Assembly: GCF_013407935.1 (NCBI RefSeq)
Contig: NZ_JACBZU010000004.1
Location: forward strand, 62,001-126,000
DNA: 64,000 nucleotides
Direction: 5' to 3'
Source of the DNA: Allomuricauda sp. ARW1Y1
GTDB taxonomy: Bacteria > Bacteroidota > Bacteroidia > Flavobacteriales > Flavobacteriaceae
A model generated the notes under the pieces. The model saw only the letters and a list, made by a program, of their open reading frames with translations, was not told where the DNA came from and ran no database searches. The position numbers were made by a program, and so were the translations under genes. Of this stretch, positions 9,081 through 17,572 are shown piece after piece. Positions within the stretch are counted from its first letter, which is position 1; each line of letters begins with the position of its first letter.

Positions 9081-9651
9081 TGCTTTGCAAAATTTCTTTG
9101 TTCACACTGTTTTCCATAATACCGGCCAATCGTTTCCTGGCCCTGAACAACCGCACCTTTAAGGTATTTACGGGCAGGCCGGTCGCTTTCTCCATCTCCT
9201 GCAGGCTACTTTCCTCGAGATAAAACAAGGTAAGAATTCCCGCATCTTCCGACGACAATTGCGCCAAGCATTGCCTTATGATTTCGCTCCTTTCTTCGTC
9301 GGCCATTCTTTGAAAGGCATTGTCCAAATCCGCGTAGGCAATTTTATTGATATGTTCCAAGTCGGTAAGGACACGTTCCTTTTTTATTTTCTTGAGCTGG
9401 TCCAAACAACTGTTGTAGGCAATCCGATATACCCAAGTCGATAATTTGCTATCCCCCTTAAATTTAGACAAGGATTTGTACACTTTAATAAAAACATCTT
9501 GCGAGACTTCTTCGGCCTCTTCCCGGTTGCCCAACATCCGAACGGCCAGCGTATAGACCAAATCCTTATAGCTATCCACCAAATCGGAGAATGCGCGGGT
9601 GTTCCCCCTGCGTATTTCCGAAATCAGTTCTTGTTCTGTATTGGTCAGCAT
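9073..9651 (-). CDS. ECF RNA polymerase sigma factor
   Basis: The 192 aa protein is a sigma-70 family member with only regions 2 and 4. Region 2 spans about residues 22-90, with DLVYTLAVRMLGNREEAEEVSQDVF and STWVYRIAYNSCLD. Region 4 spans about 125-180, with the helix-turn-helix SLQEMEKATGLPVNTLKVRLFRARKRL. It directs RNA polymerase to a small regulon, normally while released from a partner anti-sigma, here probably the overlapping downstream gene. A matching ECF promoter lies just upstream at 9661-9687 and a mirror copy faces the DUF6249 gene, implying autoregulation. The first ATG is only 9 bases from the predicted -10 box, so the mRNA may be almost leaderless. Confidence 0.93.
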   Translation of the reverse strand: MLTNTEQELISEIRRGNTRAFSDLVDSYKDLVYTLAVRMLGNREEAEEVSQDVFIKVYKSLSKFKGDSKLSTWVYRIAYNSCLDQLKKIKKERVLTDLEHINKIAYADLDNAFQRMADEERSEIIRQCLAQLSSEDAGILTLFYLEESSLQEMEKATGLPVNTLKVRLFRARKRLAGIMENSVNKEILQSNG

Positions 9652-9660
9652 TGTTCATAG

Positions 9661-9687
9661 GACGCCAAATGCTCCATTTAGGTTACA
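9661..9687 (-). promoter_or_regulatory. ECF-type promoter of the sigma factor operon
   Basis: Read on the minus strand, TGTAACC (9687-9681) is followed after exactly 16 bases by CGTC (9664-9661). This is the standard ECF -35 (AAC core) and -10 (CGTC) arrangement. It lies immediately before the sigma gene. Confidence 0.75.
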
Positions 9688-9711
9688 CCGAAAATAAAAT
9701 TTTTAATTTGA

Positions 9712-9738
9712 TGTAACCTGATTTGAAAAACTGTCGTC
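9712..9738 (+). promoter_or_regulatory. ECF-type promoter facing the DUF6249 gene
   Basis: TGTAACC (9712-9718), a 16-base spacer and CGTC (9735-9738) reproduce the minus-strand promoter exactly in sequence and spacing. The start codon of the downstream gene lies 49 bases after CGTC. Confidence 0.75.
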
Positions 9739-9787
9739 ATAGCTTATGAACAAATAAATTATCAAATAATCAGTAAAACGAACAGTT

Positions 9788-10141
9788 ATGGGATCAGAAG
9801 TAATTATCATACCTATTATTTTCGGAGTCATTTTTGCGATTGCCTACCTTTATTTTTCAACGAGGAACAAGGAACGATTGGCCTTGATCGAAAAAGGAGC
9901 TGACGCCAGCATCTTTGTTAGAGGTAAAAGAGATGAGGCCGCTCCGGTATGGAAAGTCCTCCTCCTTAACCTAGCCCTATTGCTCATGGGTATTGGAGCG
10001 GCGATTTTTGTTGCCTCCCTATTGCACTATGGTTTAGGGGTGGATGAAGAGGTAGCCTATCCGGGCACTATTTTCCTCATGGCAGGCATTGGGCTTTTTG
10101 TAGGTTTCAACATGACAAAGAAATTGTATCGGGAGGATTAA
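9788..10141 (+). CDS. DUF6249-like membrane protein
   Basis: The 117 aa protein has an N-terminal membrane helix (about residues 4-23), a short basic cytoplasmic loop with RNKERLALIEKGADASIF, and two further helices (about 55-78 and 92-110). From memory it matches the DUF6249 family, which often sits beside ECF sigma genes in Flavobacteriia. The biochemical function is unknown. It is transcribed divergently from the sigma operon and carries the same promoter, so it is probably a direct target of that sigma factor. A terminator at 10170 makes it monocistronic. Confidence 0.75.
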   Translation: MGSEVIIIPIIFGVIFAIAYLYFSTRNKERLALIEKGADASIFVRGKRDEAAPVWKVLLLNLALLLMGIGAAIFVASLLHYGLGVDEEVAYPGTIFLMAGIGLFVGFNMTKKLYRED

Positions 10142-10169
10142 TTCTTCACGACAACAATTAAACTGAAGG

Positions 10170-10197
10170 ACCACCGCCACCAGCGGTGGTTTTTTTA
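10170..10197 (+). terminator. Rho-independent terminator after DUF6249 gene
   Basis: An 8-bp GC-rich stem (10170-10177 with 10183-10190) with a 5-base loop is followed by seven T residues. An upstream GTG in frame with the MOSC gene lies inside this terminator and so is not a credible start. Confidence 0.9.
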
Positions 10198-10209
10198 TAC
10201 CTTGCTGTT

Positions 10210-10842
10210 ATGAAAGTAATCTCAACAAATCTAGGGGAGCCGACCAAAATCAATTGGAACGGCAAACAAACCTTGACGGGTATTTACAAATATCCTGTGG
10301 ATCAACCGATTTATCTGGATACCGAAGATGTACAGGGCGATACCGTAGTGGACCGAAAATACCATGGCGGTATATACAAAGCCTGTTATTTGTTCTCGGC
10401 GGACCATTACGATTATTGGAAGGCAAAGTACCCCCAATTGGAATGGGACTGGGGCATGTTCGGGGAAAACCTCACCATACAGGGCTTGGACGAAACGCAA
10501 TTAAAGATCGGAAGCACCTACCGATTGGGCACGGCCTTGGTACAAATTTCGCAACCAAGGGAACCCTGCTATAAATTGGGCATCCGTTTTGGCAATCAAG
10601 GGATACTGAAACAACTCATCGACCATGGTCGTCCCGGGACCTATATTAGGGTTATGGAGCCCGGTACCGTATCAAAAGGAGATTCCATGGAATTGGTGAC
10701 GGCATCGGAAAGCCCTTTGACCATAGCACAGTTCTATGAGCTGCTTTTTGCCAAGGAAAAGGACCAGCATGTATTGCAACAGGCGCTCCATAATGAGGCC
10801 CTACCGTTGGGAAAAAGGGAGAAACTTCAGAAATGGGCATAA
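10210..10842 (+). CDS. MOSC domain protein, YiiM-like
   Basis: The protein of about 210 aa starts at ATG 10210 (MKVISTNLGEP); an upstream GTG at 10186 lies within the preceding terminator. The MOSC domain shows VDRKYHGGIYKACYLF (about residues 48-63), GMFGENLTIQGLDE and the conserved cysteine in SQPREPCYKLG. MOSC proteins of the YiiM group bind molybdenum or sulfur cofactors and act in N-hydroxylated base or amidoxime reduction. The exact substrate here is unknown. The C-terminal alpha-helical extension (about 160-210) is typical of YiiM. The gene is followed directly by the terminator of the converging gene. Confidence 0.88.
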   Translation: MKVISTNLGEPTKINWNGKQTLTGIYKYPVDQPIYLDTEDVQGDTVVDRKYHGGIYKACYLFSADHYDYWKAKYPQLEWDWGMFGENLTIQGLDETQLKIGSTYRLGTALVQISQPREPCYKLGIRFGNQGILKQLIDHGRPGTYIRVMEPGTVSKGDSMELVTASESPLTIAQFYELLFAKEKDQHVLQQALHNEALPLGKREKLQKWA

Positions 10843-10867
10843 AAAAAGGGGAGCCTCCCGGCTCCCC
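10841..10867 (-). terminator. Rho-independent terminator of the small exported protein gene
   Basis: An 8-bp stem GGGGAGCC/GGCTCCCC (10848-10855 with 10860-10867) is followed, on the minus strand, by seven U residues (plus-strand A tract 10841-10847). The A tract begins inside the MOSC stop codon. Confidence 0.85.
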
Positions 10868-10894
10868 AATGCACATAAAAATTAACTAAACAAA

Positions 10895-11272
10895 CTATCT
10901 TACAACCATTTTCTGCTTGTAGGTACCGAATTTGTCCACTACAACAATGGTATATTCCCCTCTAAAGGCTTTTTCGAAGTTGAATGCTTTCTCAACAACG
11001 ATGTCACCGTCGATAGCCTCGTCAAAGACAAGTCTTTCTTCGCTATCGTATACTTTCAATAGTACCTTTCCCTTGGATACGTTCAAAAGGTTCATCATAA
11101 CTTTTTGACCTTTCCTTACAAATACGGGATCAAGGTTTACCTTTACCAAGTTCTTTTCAACTTCATATTTGGCAACTGTCTTTTTACCAAATTCTGTTGC
11201 TGTCGTGTTGGCAACCGCAATTGCACTGATTAAAAGGGCTGCTGCTACTGTTAGGTTCTTAACTACTTTCAT
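10895..11272 (-). CDS. Small exported protein of unknown function
   Basis: The 125 aa protein starts at ATG 11272 (MKVVKNLTVAAALL), with a signal peptide ending near AVANTTA (about residue 22). A longer frame upstream begins with a sequence unlike a protein start. The mature part of about 100 residues is beta-rich. It ends in FRGEYTIVVVDKFGTYKQKMVVR-like sequence that resembles a T9SS type A sorting domain or a DUF3244-like fold, in which a GxYxVxV strand is followed by a basic terminal strand. It is monocistronic, with its own -7 box and terminator. Function is unknown. Confidence 0.75.
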   Translation of the reverse strand: MKVVKNLTVAAALLISAIAVANTTATEFGKKTVAKYEVEKNLVKVNLDPVFVRKGQKVMMNLLNVSKGKVLLKVYDSEERLVFDEAIDGDIVVEKAFNFEKAFRGEYTIVVVDKFGTYKQKMVVR

Positions 11273-11300
11273 AACATTTCGTTTTTTTAAGATTACAGTA

Positions 11301-11308
11301 CAAATGTA
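11301..11308 (-). promoter_or_regulatory. Sigma-A -7 box for the small exported protein gene
   Basis: On the minus strand the site reads TACATTTG, an exact TAnnTTTG match 28 bases upstream of the ATG at 11272. No TTG lies at the usual upstream spacing. Confidence 0.5.
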
Positions 11309-11484
11309 GGACGCAATAGCGCATAGAAATACCACTCCTTTTTCCAGTTTATGTGCTATATTAACATGGTATATCATTTAACATAGTATTAATGATAAAA
11401 TAGCATAACTTTGCGGTAATTTTGTTGACATTTGTACGACAATGGTAGTTGTAACTTTATCATTGCGAACAAAAATTGTAGTAC

Positions 11485-12357
11485 ATGATTCAAAAACCGG
11501 CATTTGAAGCGATCGCTCCCAGTTTTGGGCACTCATTTACCTTTCAAAAGTTTAATGAAAGTAATGAGAACAAAAACAATGGTTGGCATTACCATCCAGA
11601 GCTAGAATTGGTTTATGTGAACGGGGGTTCTGGAAAAAGACAGATCGGTAGCCATGTTTCCTATTACAGGAACGGTGACCTTATATTAATAGGGTCCAAT
11701 TTGCCCCACTGTGGATTTACGGACAAGCTGACCGGTAATAAAAGTGAGACGCTTGTACAAATGAAGGCCGACTTTTTGGGAAGTGATTTCTTCAATATTC
11801 CCGAAATGAAAAATATCCAAAAGCTGTTCGAAGTTGCCAAGGGAGGTATTGCCTTTAGCGGAAAGACCAAAATGAAGGTGGGTGAAAAAATGGAAATCCT
11901 GGAATACCAGACCGATTTTCAGCGCTTGCTTTCCATACTCAACATTTTGAACATTTTGGCCACCTCCAAAGAAATGCACGTTTTGAACGCGGAAGGCTTT
12001 TCAATTGAAACTGAATTAAAGGACAACGACCGCATCAATGTCGTCTTTAATCATGTAAAAACACACTTTAAGGAAGATATCAGTTTGGAACAGATTGCCG
12101 ATATGGTGAGCATGACGGTACCCTCCTTCTGTAGATACTTCAAAAAAATCACCAAAAAGACCTTTACGCAGTTCGTAAATGAGTACAGACTGGTGCATGC
12201 TTCAAAACTTTTGGCGGAACAGCCCATAAGCATCACGCAGGTGTGCTACGATAGCGGCTTCAACAACTTTTCCCATTTCAATAAGTCCTTCAAGGCCTTT
12301 ACGGGGCAAAATCCTTCGGAATACAGAAACCAGTTGAAAACCGTTTTGCAATCCTGA
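11485..12357 (+). CDS. AraC family transcriptional regulator
   Basis: The 290 aa protein joins an N-terminal cupin sensor (about residues 20-110, with WHYHPELELVYVNGG and GDLILIGSNLPHCG) to a C-terminal AraC double helix-turn-helix domain (about 185-285). The latter includes ISLEQIADMVSMTVPSFCRYFKKITKKTF and the second motif ITQVCYDSGFNNFSHFNKSFK. Such proteins sense a small ligand, often a sugar or metabolite, and bind DNA near target promoters. The target is unknown. The closest neighbours are a divergent exported protein and a converging S1/P1 nuclease. Two TAnnTTTG boxes (11406-11413 and 11417-11424) lie upstream without a clear -33 TTG. Confidence 0.93.
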   Translation: MIQKPAFEAIAPSFGHSFTFQKFNESNENKNNGWHYHPELELVYVNGGSGKRQIGSHVSYYRNGDLILIGSNLPHCGFTDKLTGNKSETLVQMKADFLGSDFFNIPEMKNIQKLFEVAKGGIAFSGKTKMKVGEKMEILEYQTDFQRLLSILNILNILATSKEMHVLNAEGFSIETELKDNDRINVVFNHVKTHFKEDISLEQIADMVSMTVPSFCRYFKKITKKTFTQFVNEYRLVHASKLLAEQPISITQVCYDSGFNNFSHFNKSFKAFTGQNPSEYRNQLKTVLQS

Positions 12358-12361
12358 TCGC

Positions 12362-13132
12362 TTAGGCAAATAGGTCGTTCAACACCTTTGCCAAGCGAAG
12401 TCCTCCTTTTTGGAGCTGCTCGAACAAAAGGTCGTTGTAGTCGTAGGAATAGCGATAGCCCAACTTTTCCCCTATTTCCACGGAATCGTAGAGCTTTGCA
12501 CAAATCTCATGGGATTCGTCCACCCAATCGTAGATGGTTCCCGCCTGGATTTCCTTTCTTTCGGCACGACTAACTTCTACCAGTTCACCGGCCAGTTCGG
12601 TATAGGTCATACCATAAGATTCGATCATATTCTTGTCCCAGACCCGGTGCAGGTTGCTTCCCTCTCCAAACCATTGCACTTGAATATCGTTGCCACCCTT
12701 ATCCTCTGCCCTACTCGCATGCATCGGTTGGTGCAGGTCTCCTATCAAATGAATCAGCATCTTTAAATAAAAGACCCGGTCCTCACGGCTATTGTTTTTA
12801 TCCTTTACCTTGGCCGTACATTCCTCAATGGCCATTACAATATCCCCATATTCACTTTTCTCCGAATCCCGATAACTGGTGCCCAAGGGATAATTCACAT
12901 AATGCCAAGCGGAATATTTGGAAAACGCACGGTCTGCTTTAATGTCATCGGCAAAGGTGGAAACGAAAGCCAAACTGTGCCCATCCAACAAATCGTTCAA
13001 AGCCCGTTTGGCCTTTCCCGTCAAATAAGCCTCAGCAATTTCACCTGTAACGCGGTGGCCCGTTTTTCCCCAAGTGGTATTTGCCAAAACAATAACAGGG
13101 AGCAATAACAACAATAATGTGATTTTTTTCAT
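12362..13132 (-). CDS. S1/P1 family zinc-dependent nuclease
   Basis: The 256 aa exported protein carries all trinuclear zinc ligands of the S1/P1 family with the usual spacing: Trp21, His26, Asp62, His77, His128, Asp132, His138, His162 and Asp166 (LIHLIGDLHQPMH and NLHRVWD motifs). It cleaves single-stranded nucleic acid and may release 3'-nucleotides for phosphate or nucleoside scavenging. In relatives the Trp is the mature N-terminal residue; here three residues (NTT) lie between the apparent signal-peptide A-x-A end and Trp21, so the processing site is uncertain. The stop codon lies 4 bases from that of the converging AraC gene. Confidence 0.9.
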   Translation of the reverse strand: MKKITLLLLLLPVIVLANTTWGKTGHRVTGEIAEAYLTGKAKRALNDLLDGHSLAFVSTFADDIKADRAFSKYSAWHYVNYPLGTSYRDSEKSEYGDIVMAIEECTAKVKDKNNSREDRVFYLKMLIHLIGDLHQPMHASRAEDKGGNDIQVQWFGEGSNLHRVWDKNMIESYGMTYTELAGELVEVSRAERKEIQAGTIYDWVDESHEICAKLYDSVEIGEKLGYRYSYDYNDLLFEQLQKGGLRLAKVLNDLFA

Positions 13133-13224
13133 TTGAAACGACGCTTAGGTTGACAAAAAATACGGCGATTTTTATTTCTGGAAATTTCTGAATGTTTTGG
13201 CAAAGAACAACCGATTTTAAAATT

Positions 13225-13259
13225 TTGGGATTTTTTTAACTATGTAAACTTTACATTTG
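13225..13259 (+). promoter_or_regulatory. Sigma-A promoter of the DUF5916 gene
   Basis: TTG at 13225-13227 and TACATTTG at 13252-13259 fit the flavobacterial TTG...TAnnTTTG consensus. The 24-base gap is one base longer than the commonly cited 17-23. The ATG is 22 bases downstream of the -7 box. Confidence 0.55.
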
Positions 13260-13281
13260 TTAAACCAACTAAACTGAATCA

Positions 13282-15480
13282 ATGCTCAAAAAAAGTTTTG
13301 TACTCGTTACAATCCTCTGTTCCTACGTTCTATTTTCCCAATCCGATCCGAAAAGTTTTACGGTAAAATATATCGATGACATTATCAAAGTTGATGGTAT
13401 TATGGACGAAAGTGTTTGGGAAATTGCAGAAAGCGCCTCCGATTTCCATCAATACTTTCCAAGCGACACCACGCTTGCCTTCCAGCAAACGGACATTAAG
13501 ATGCTGTACAACAATACCACCCTATATGTTGGCATCAAACTTAATACCGAAGGGGACAACTACGTGATTCCCTCCTTACAACGGGATTACCGCGCTGGGG
13601 GCAATGACAACATCAGTTTAATGTTCGACACTTTTAACGACGGCACCAACGCTTTCCTATTCGGGATGAACCCCTACGGCGTACGTCGTGAGGCACTCAT
13701 TTCCAATGGTGGTTCCGGGCCCAGTGGTTTTACCACTTCGTGGGATGTAAAGTGGAAAGGTGAGACCAAAATCTACGAGGGCTACTACATTTGCGAGCTG
13801 GCCATACCCCTCACCTCTTTTAAATTTAGGCAAGGTGAGACCAAATGGCGGTTCAATAGTTATCGCTTTGATATGCAGTCGAATGAAACCAGCAGTTGGA
13901 TGAAAATTCCACAAAACCAACTGGTGTACAGTTTGGCCTTTATGGGCGATATGATTTTTGAAAAGCCCCTTGGAAAATCGAGAACCCCCATGGCCCTCAT
14001 TCCATACATCAATGGTATTTTGGCGAAGGATTATGAAAACAATGAGGAGTTTAACAATTTCAATGTTGGGGGCGATGCCAAAATCTCCATTGGCAACGGA
14101 ATGAATTTGGACGTAACCCTTAACCCCGATTTTTCCAACGTACAAGTGGACAATGTCATCGTCAACCTTTCCCGTTTTCAAGTGGCCTTGCCCGAAAGAC
14201 GACAGTTTTTTATAGACAACAATGACCTTTTTGGCTCCTTTGGAAACGAAAGGGATGCCAACCCCTTTTTCTCAAGAAGAATTGGTATTGCCAAAAACAA
14301 GGATGATGAAACCATAGAAAATGGAATTGTGGGCGGTGTTAGGCTCAGTGGCAAATTAAATGAAAATTGGCGGCTCGGTCTTTTGAACATACAAACGGAA
14401 GAGGACGAAGAAAACGAGATTGCCAGTAATAATAATACCGTGTTGGCACTCCAAAAAAAGATGTTCTCGCGTTCCAACCTCAGCTTCATTTTTGTGAACC
14501 GACAAAGTTTTGGGGAATACGATTTTCTGGAAGAAACGGACAGATACAACCGTGTGGTTGGCTTGGATTACAATCTTGCCTCCGCAGACAACACGTGGAC
14601 GGGTAAATTCTTCTATCACAAATCCTTCGCAAGGGATATTGGGAATCGTGATGCCTCGGGAGGTATGGACCTCCGATATAACTCAAGATTCTTCAATTTT
14701 GGGCTTCGTGGAAATTTCGTGGGCAACGACTTCCGATCAGATCTCGGGTTCGTGCGCCGACAGGATATTGTGGCCGCAAGGCCTTTTGTCGAATTCAATT
14801 TTTGGCCCCAAAAAGGAAAACTGAATTCCCATGGATTCCGAATTAGCCCAAACGCTATTTGGCGACCCACATTAGATTATAAGAATACGGATTACAACAT
14901 CTTTTTGAGCTGGCAGGCCAGATTTAAGTCCCAAGAAGAGTTTTCGGTACGGATGTTTAACCGCTACACTTTCTTAACTGAAGAATTTGACCCCACAGGA
15001 ACAGATGGTGCGGTGGGACTGCCAGGAGATATAGGCTATTATTACACCAGCTACGAGATGCAGTTCCAAAGCGACAGAAGAAGGGTGTTTTCCTACTCGG
15101 TGCAACCTGGTTATGGTGACTTTTACAACGGCAATCGATTTGTTATGGAAGGTGATTTAAGTCTACGTCTCCAACCCAAAATGTTGCTTTCCCTTGGTGT
15201 CAATTATAACAGTATCATGCTACCTGAGCCCTATGCAAGCCGTGAAATTTGGCTGGTAAGTCCAAGAATTGAACTTACGTTCAATAAATCCGTTTTTTGG
15301 TCCACCCTAATCCAATACAGCAATCAGGCTGACTATCTAGGAATCAATTCAAGGCTGCAATGGCGCTTTGCGCCGTTATCCGACCTATTTTTGGTATACA
15401 ACGACAATTATTTTGTAAACACCTTCATGCCGCGCACTCGGTCCATTAACCTAAAATTGACCTACTGGCTGAATATTTGA
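13282..15480 (+). CDS. DUF5916 outer-membrane-type protein with CBM9-like domain
   Basis: The 732 aa protein begins with a signal peptide ending near YVLFSQ (about residue 19). Residues about 24-210 form a carbohydrate-binding-family-9-like domain (KVDGIMDESVWEIAESASDF, then TLYVGIKL). The remaining 500 residues are beta-strand-rich with an aromatic, alternating pattern, ending in NLKLTYWLNI, as expected for an outer-membrane beta-barrel (DUF5916). It probably sits in the outer membrane, perhaps handling carbohydrates or other surface ligands, but no substrate is known. It has its own promoter and shows no operon partner on the left. Confidence 0.88.
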   Translation: MLKKSFVLVTILCSYVLFSQSDPKSFTVKYIDDIIKVDGIMDESVWEIAESASDFHQYFPSDTTLAFQQTDIKMLYNNTTLYVGIKLNTEGDNYVIPSLQRDYRAGGNDNISLMFDTFNDGTNAFLFGMNPYGVRREALISNGGSGPSGFTTSWDVKWKGETKIYEGYYICELAIPLTSFKFRQGETKWRFNSYRFDMQSNETSSWMKIPQNQLVYSLAFMGDMIFEKPLGKSRTPMALIPYINGILAKDYENNEEFNNFNVGGDAKISIGNGMNLDVTLNPDFSNVQVDNVIVNLSRFQVALPERRQFFIDNNDLFGSFGNERDANPFFSRRIGIAKNKDDETIENGIVGGVRLSGKLNENWRLGLLNIQTEEDEENEIASNNNTVLALQKKMFSRSNLSFIFVNRQSFGEYDFLEETDRYNRVVGLDYNLASADNTWTGKFFYHKSFARDIGNRDASGGMDLRYNSRFFNFGLRGNFVGNDFRSDLGFVRRQDIVAARPFVEFNFWPQKGKLNSHGFRISPNAIWRPTLDYKNTDYNIFLSWQARFKSQEEFSVRMFNRYTFLTEEFDPTGTDGAVGLPGDIGYYYTSYEMQFQSDRRRVFSYSVQPGYGDFYNGNRFVMEGDLSLRLQPKMLLSLGVNYNSIMLPEPYASREIWLVSPRIELTFNKSVFWSTLIQYSNQADYLGINSRLQWRFAPLSDLFLVYNDNYFVNTFMPRTRSINLKLTYWLNI

Positions 15481-15539
15481 GAGGTATTGACTTTTAAATT
15501 GGAAAAAAATATCCTCCGGATACACCCCTGTTATTTTCC

Positions 15540-15547
15540 TATATTTG
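15540..15547 (+). promoter_or_regulatory. Sigma-A -7 box of the DUF819 gene
   Basis: TATATTTG is an exact TAnnTTTG match ending 19 bases before the ATG. No TTG lies at the expected spacing upstream. Confidence 0.45.
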
Positions 15548-15566
15548 AGGTTTTAGCATCACATCT

Positions 15567-16829
15567 ATGGACCAACTACCATTTACCCAAGACACTGTTA
15601 TCTTCGGGCTGCTTTGCCTCTGTCTAGGCTTTGTATTTTATACCTCATCCATCAAAACAGGATTCTGGAGCAAGTTTTATAGCGTGGTTCCCACCGTGCT
15701 TATGTGCTATTTGTTGCCAGCCATTTTAGCCAGTATTGGAATCATAGACGAATCGTCTTCCAACACCTATTACGTGGCCAGTAGATATCTGCTGCCAGCT
15801 GCTTTGATCTTGATGACGCTCAGTATAGACCTAAAGGCCATCATCAACCTAGGGTCCAAGGCCTTGGTCATGTTTCTGACAGGCACAGTGGGTATCGTTA
15901 TTGGTGGACCCATTGCCATTTTGATCGTGTCCATATTTTCCCCCGAAACGGTTGGGGGTGTTGGCCCAGATGCAGTTTGGAGAGGATTGGCCACCATTGC
16001 AGGGAGCTGGATAGGTGGAGGTGCCAATCAAGCAGCAATGCTCGAAGTTTTTAAATACAATCAAGAAAGTTATGGGGGCATGGTCCTCATAGATATTGTG
16101 GTCGCCAACCTCTGGCTGGCCATCATCTTATTGGGCGTGGGCAAAACCGATAAAATTGACCGCTGGCTCAAAGCGGATACCTCTTCCATTGAAGATTTGA
16201 AGGTAAAAGTATCGACCTACACCGAAAAAATAGCCCGTGTAACTACCCTACGAGACTTAATGATGTTGCTGTTCTTCGCCTTTGTGGGAGTGGGCATATC
16301 CCATTTGGCGGGACACCACTTTGCCAATTTCCTTCAAAACAATTTTGAGGTCATCCGTAACCCACAGAAAATTTTGTCGTCCTTAGGTTCGGATTTCCTT
16401 TGGATGGTGGTTTTCGCCACAGCCATAGGCATTGGGCTTTCCTTTACAAAGGCCAAAAATTACGAAGGTGCAGGAGCAAGTAAAGTTGGGGGCATGTTCA
16501 TTTATATTTTGGTGGCGACCATAGGTATGAAAATGGACTTGGGCAAGGTATTGGACAACCCTGGACTTATCGCCATCGGACTGATTTGGATTACCATTCA
16601 TGCAGGACTGCTAATTCTGATGGCAAAACTGATCAAGGCACCATTCTTTTTCTTGGCCGTGGGCAGTCAGGCCAATGTGGGCGGCGCCGCATCGGCTCCC
16701 GTTGTCGCTGCGGAATTTCACCCTTCACTGACTTCGGTGGGTATCCTATTGGCCGTTTTTGGCTATGTGGTAGGAACGGCAGGAGCCTATTTGTGCGCTT
16801 TGTTGATGGAAGTGGCCTCCAATGTTTAA
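15567..16829 (+). CDS. DUF819 family membrane transporter-like protein
   Basis: The 420 aa polytopic protein has about ten to eleven hydrophobic segments in two halves. The GGGANQAAM segment (about residues 150-158) and GSQANVGGAASAPVVAAEF (about 370-388) are the glycine-rich re-entrant-like motifs of DUF819 (YjcL-like) proteins. The fold resembles secondary transporters of the bile/anion symporter kind, and the substrate is not known. A 44-base gap separates it from the lipoprotein gene, so co-transcription is possible. Confidence 0.88.
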   Translation: MDQLPFTQDTVIFGLLCLCLGFVFYTSSIKTGFWSKFYSVVPTVLMCYLLPAILASIGIIDESSSNTYYVASRYLLPAALILMTLSIDLKAIINLGSKALVMFLTGTVGIVIGGPIAILIVSIFSPETVGGVGPDAVWRGLATIAGSWIGGGANQAAMLEVFKYNQESYGGMVLIDIVVANLWLAIILLGVGKTDKIDRWLKADTSSIEDLKVKVSTYTEKIARVTTLRDLMMLLFFAFVGVGISHLAGHHFANFLQNNFEVIRNPQKILSSLGSDFLWMVVFATAIGIGLSFTKAKNYEGAGASKVGGMFIYILVATIGMKMDLGKVLDNPGLIAIGLIWITIHAGLLILMAKLIKAPFFFLAVGSQANVGGAASAPVVAAEFHPSLTSVGILLAVFGYVVGTAGAYLCALLMEVASNV

Positions 16830-16873
16830 TATTTTGAGAAGATTGTGCATCTTTGCCCAGCTAAAATTTTAAG

Positions 16874-17572
16874 ATGAAGCGGATATTGTTTGTTATACTG
16901 ATAGGAATCGCTGTGCTTGCCTGCGAAAAGAGCACGGAACATACCATGAACCTTAGTGGGAACATTAAAGGATTAAAAAAAGGTACCCTCTATTTGCAGC
17001 AATTCAAGGACTCTACCTTGGTAGTGTTGGATTCTCTACAAATTCAAGGGGATGGCAATTTCAGTTTTGCCCAAGAGGTGGAAGAACCTGAGATTTTCTA
17101 TTTGTACCTTAAAAAAGAGGATAATAACGACATCAACGACCGTATTACCTTTTTTGGGGAAGCTGGTAACATTATCATCAATACCGCATGGAACACTTTT
17201 GACACGAATGCGGAAATTTCAGGATCAAAATCCCATAAAAAGCTGGAGGAATTCTATCAAATGGCTTCTAAATTCAACATTAGGGAACTTGGCCTGATCC
17301 AACAAGGGTCATCCCCCGAAATGCAGGAGGATTCCATCGCTTTGGATTCCATTCAACGCTTGATCAATCAAAACACGATTGGCCGATATCGATATGCGCT
17401 TAACTTTGGGCTTAGCAATACCGATTCTTACGCCACTCCCTACATAATGATGACCGAGGCACGGGAAGCCAATCCGAAATACCTGGATTCCATTTACAAA
17501 AGCCTTGCTCCAGAAGTGGCATCCTCGAAATACGGAAAGGAATTTAAGGCCTTCTTGGACCAGAACAATTAA
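16874..17572 (+). CDS. DUF4369-type lipoprotein
   Basis: The 232 aa protein has a lipoprotein signal (IAVLAC, lipidated Cys17). It is followed by a beta-rich DUF4369-like domain (about residues 25-125), recognisable by GNIKGLKKGTLYLQQFKDSTLVVLDS and DGNFSFAQEV. Full-length members of the family usually add a C-terminal thioredoxin domain; here a helical tail (about 130-230) without CxxC replaces it. It is probably anchored in the periplasmic leaflet of a membrane. Function is unknown. Its stop codon overlaps the stop of the converging 90 aa gene (TTAA at 17569-17572). Confidence 0.8.
   Translation: MKRILFVILIGIAVLACEKSTEHTMNLSGNIKGLKKGTLYLQQFKDSTLVVLDSLQIQGDGNFSFAQEVEEPEIFYLYLKKEDNNDINDRITFFGEAGNIIINTAWNTFDTNAEISGSKSHKKLEEFYQMASKFNIRELGLIQQGSSPEMQEDSIALDSIQRLINQNTIGRYRYALNFGLSNTDSYATPYIMMTEAREANPKYLDSIYKSLAPEVASSKYGKEFKAFLDQNN

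Noticed and set aside
10186..10209. Upstream GTG start for the MOSC gene
   Set aside because: It lies inside the terminator hairpin of the preceding gene; ATG 10210 gives a normal MOSC start.
11273..11377. Upstream start for the small exported protein
   Set aside because: The added 35 residues do not form a signal peptide, whereas MKVVKNL at 11272 does.
15508..15520. Short hairpin TATCC-TCC-GGATA after the DUF5916 gene
   Set aside because: Only five pairs and no T tract follow, so it is not a convincing terminator.
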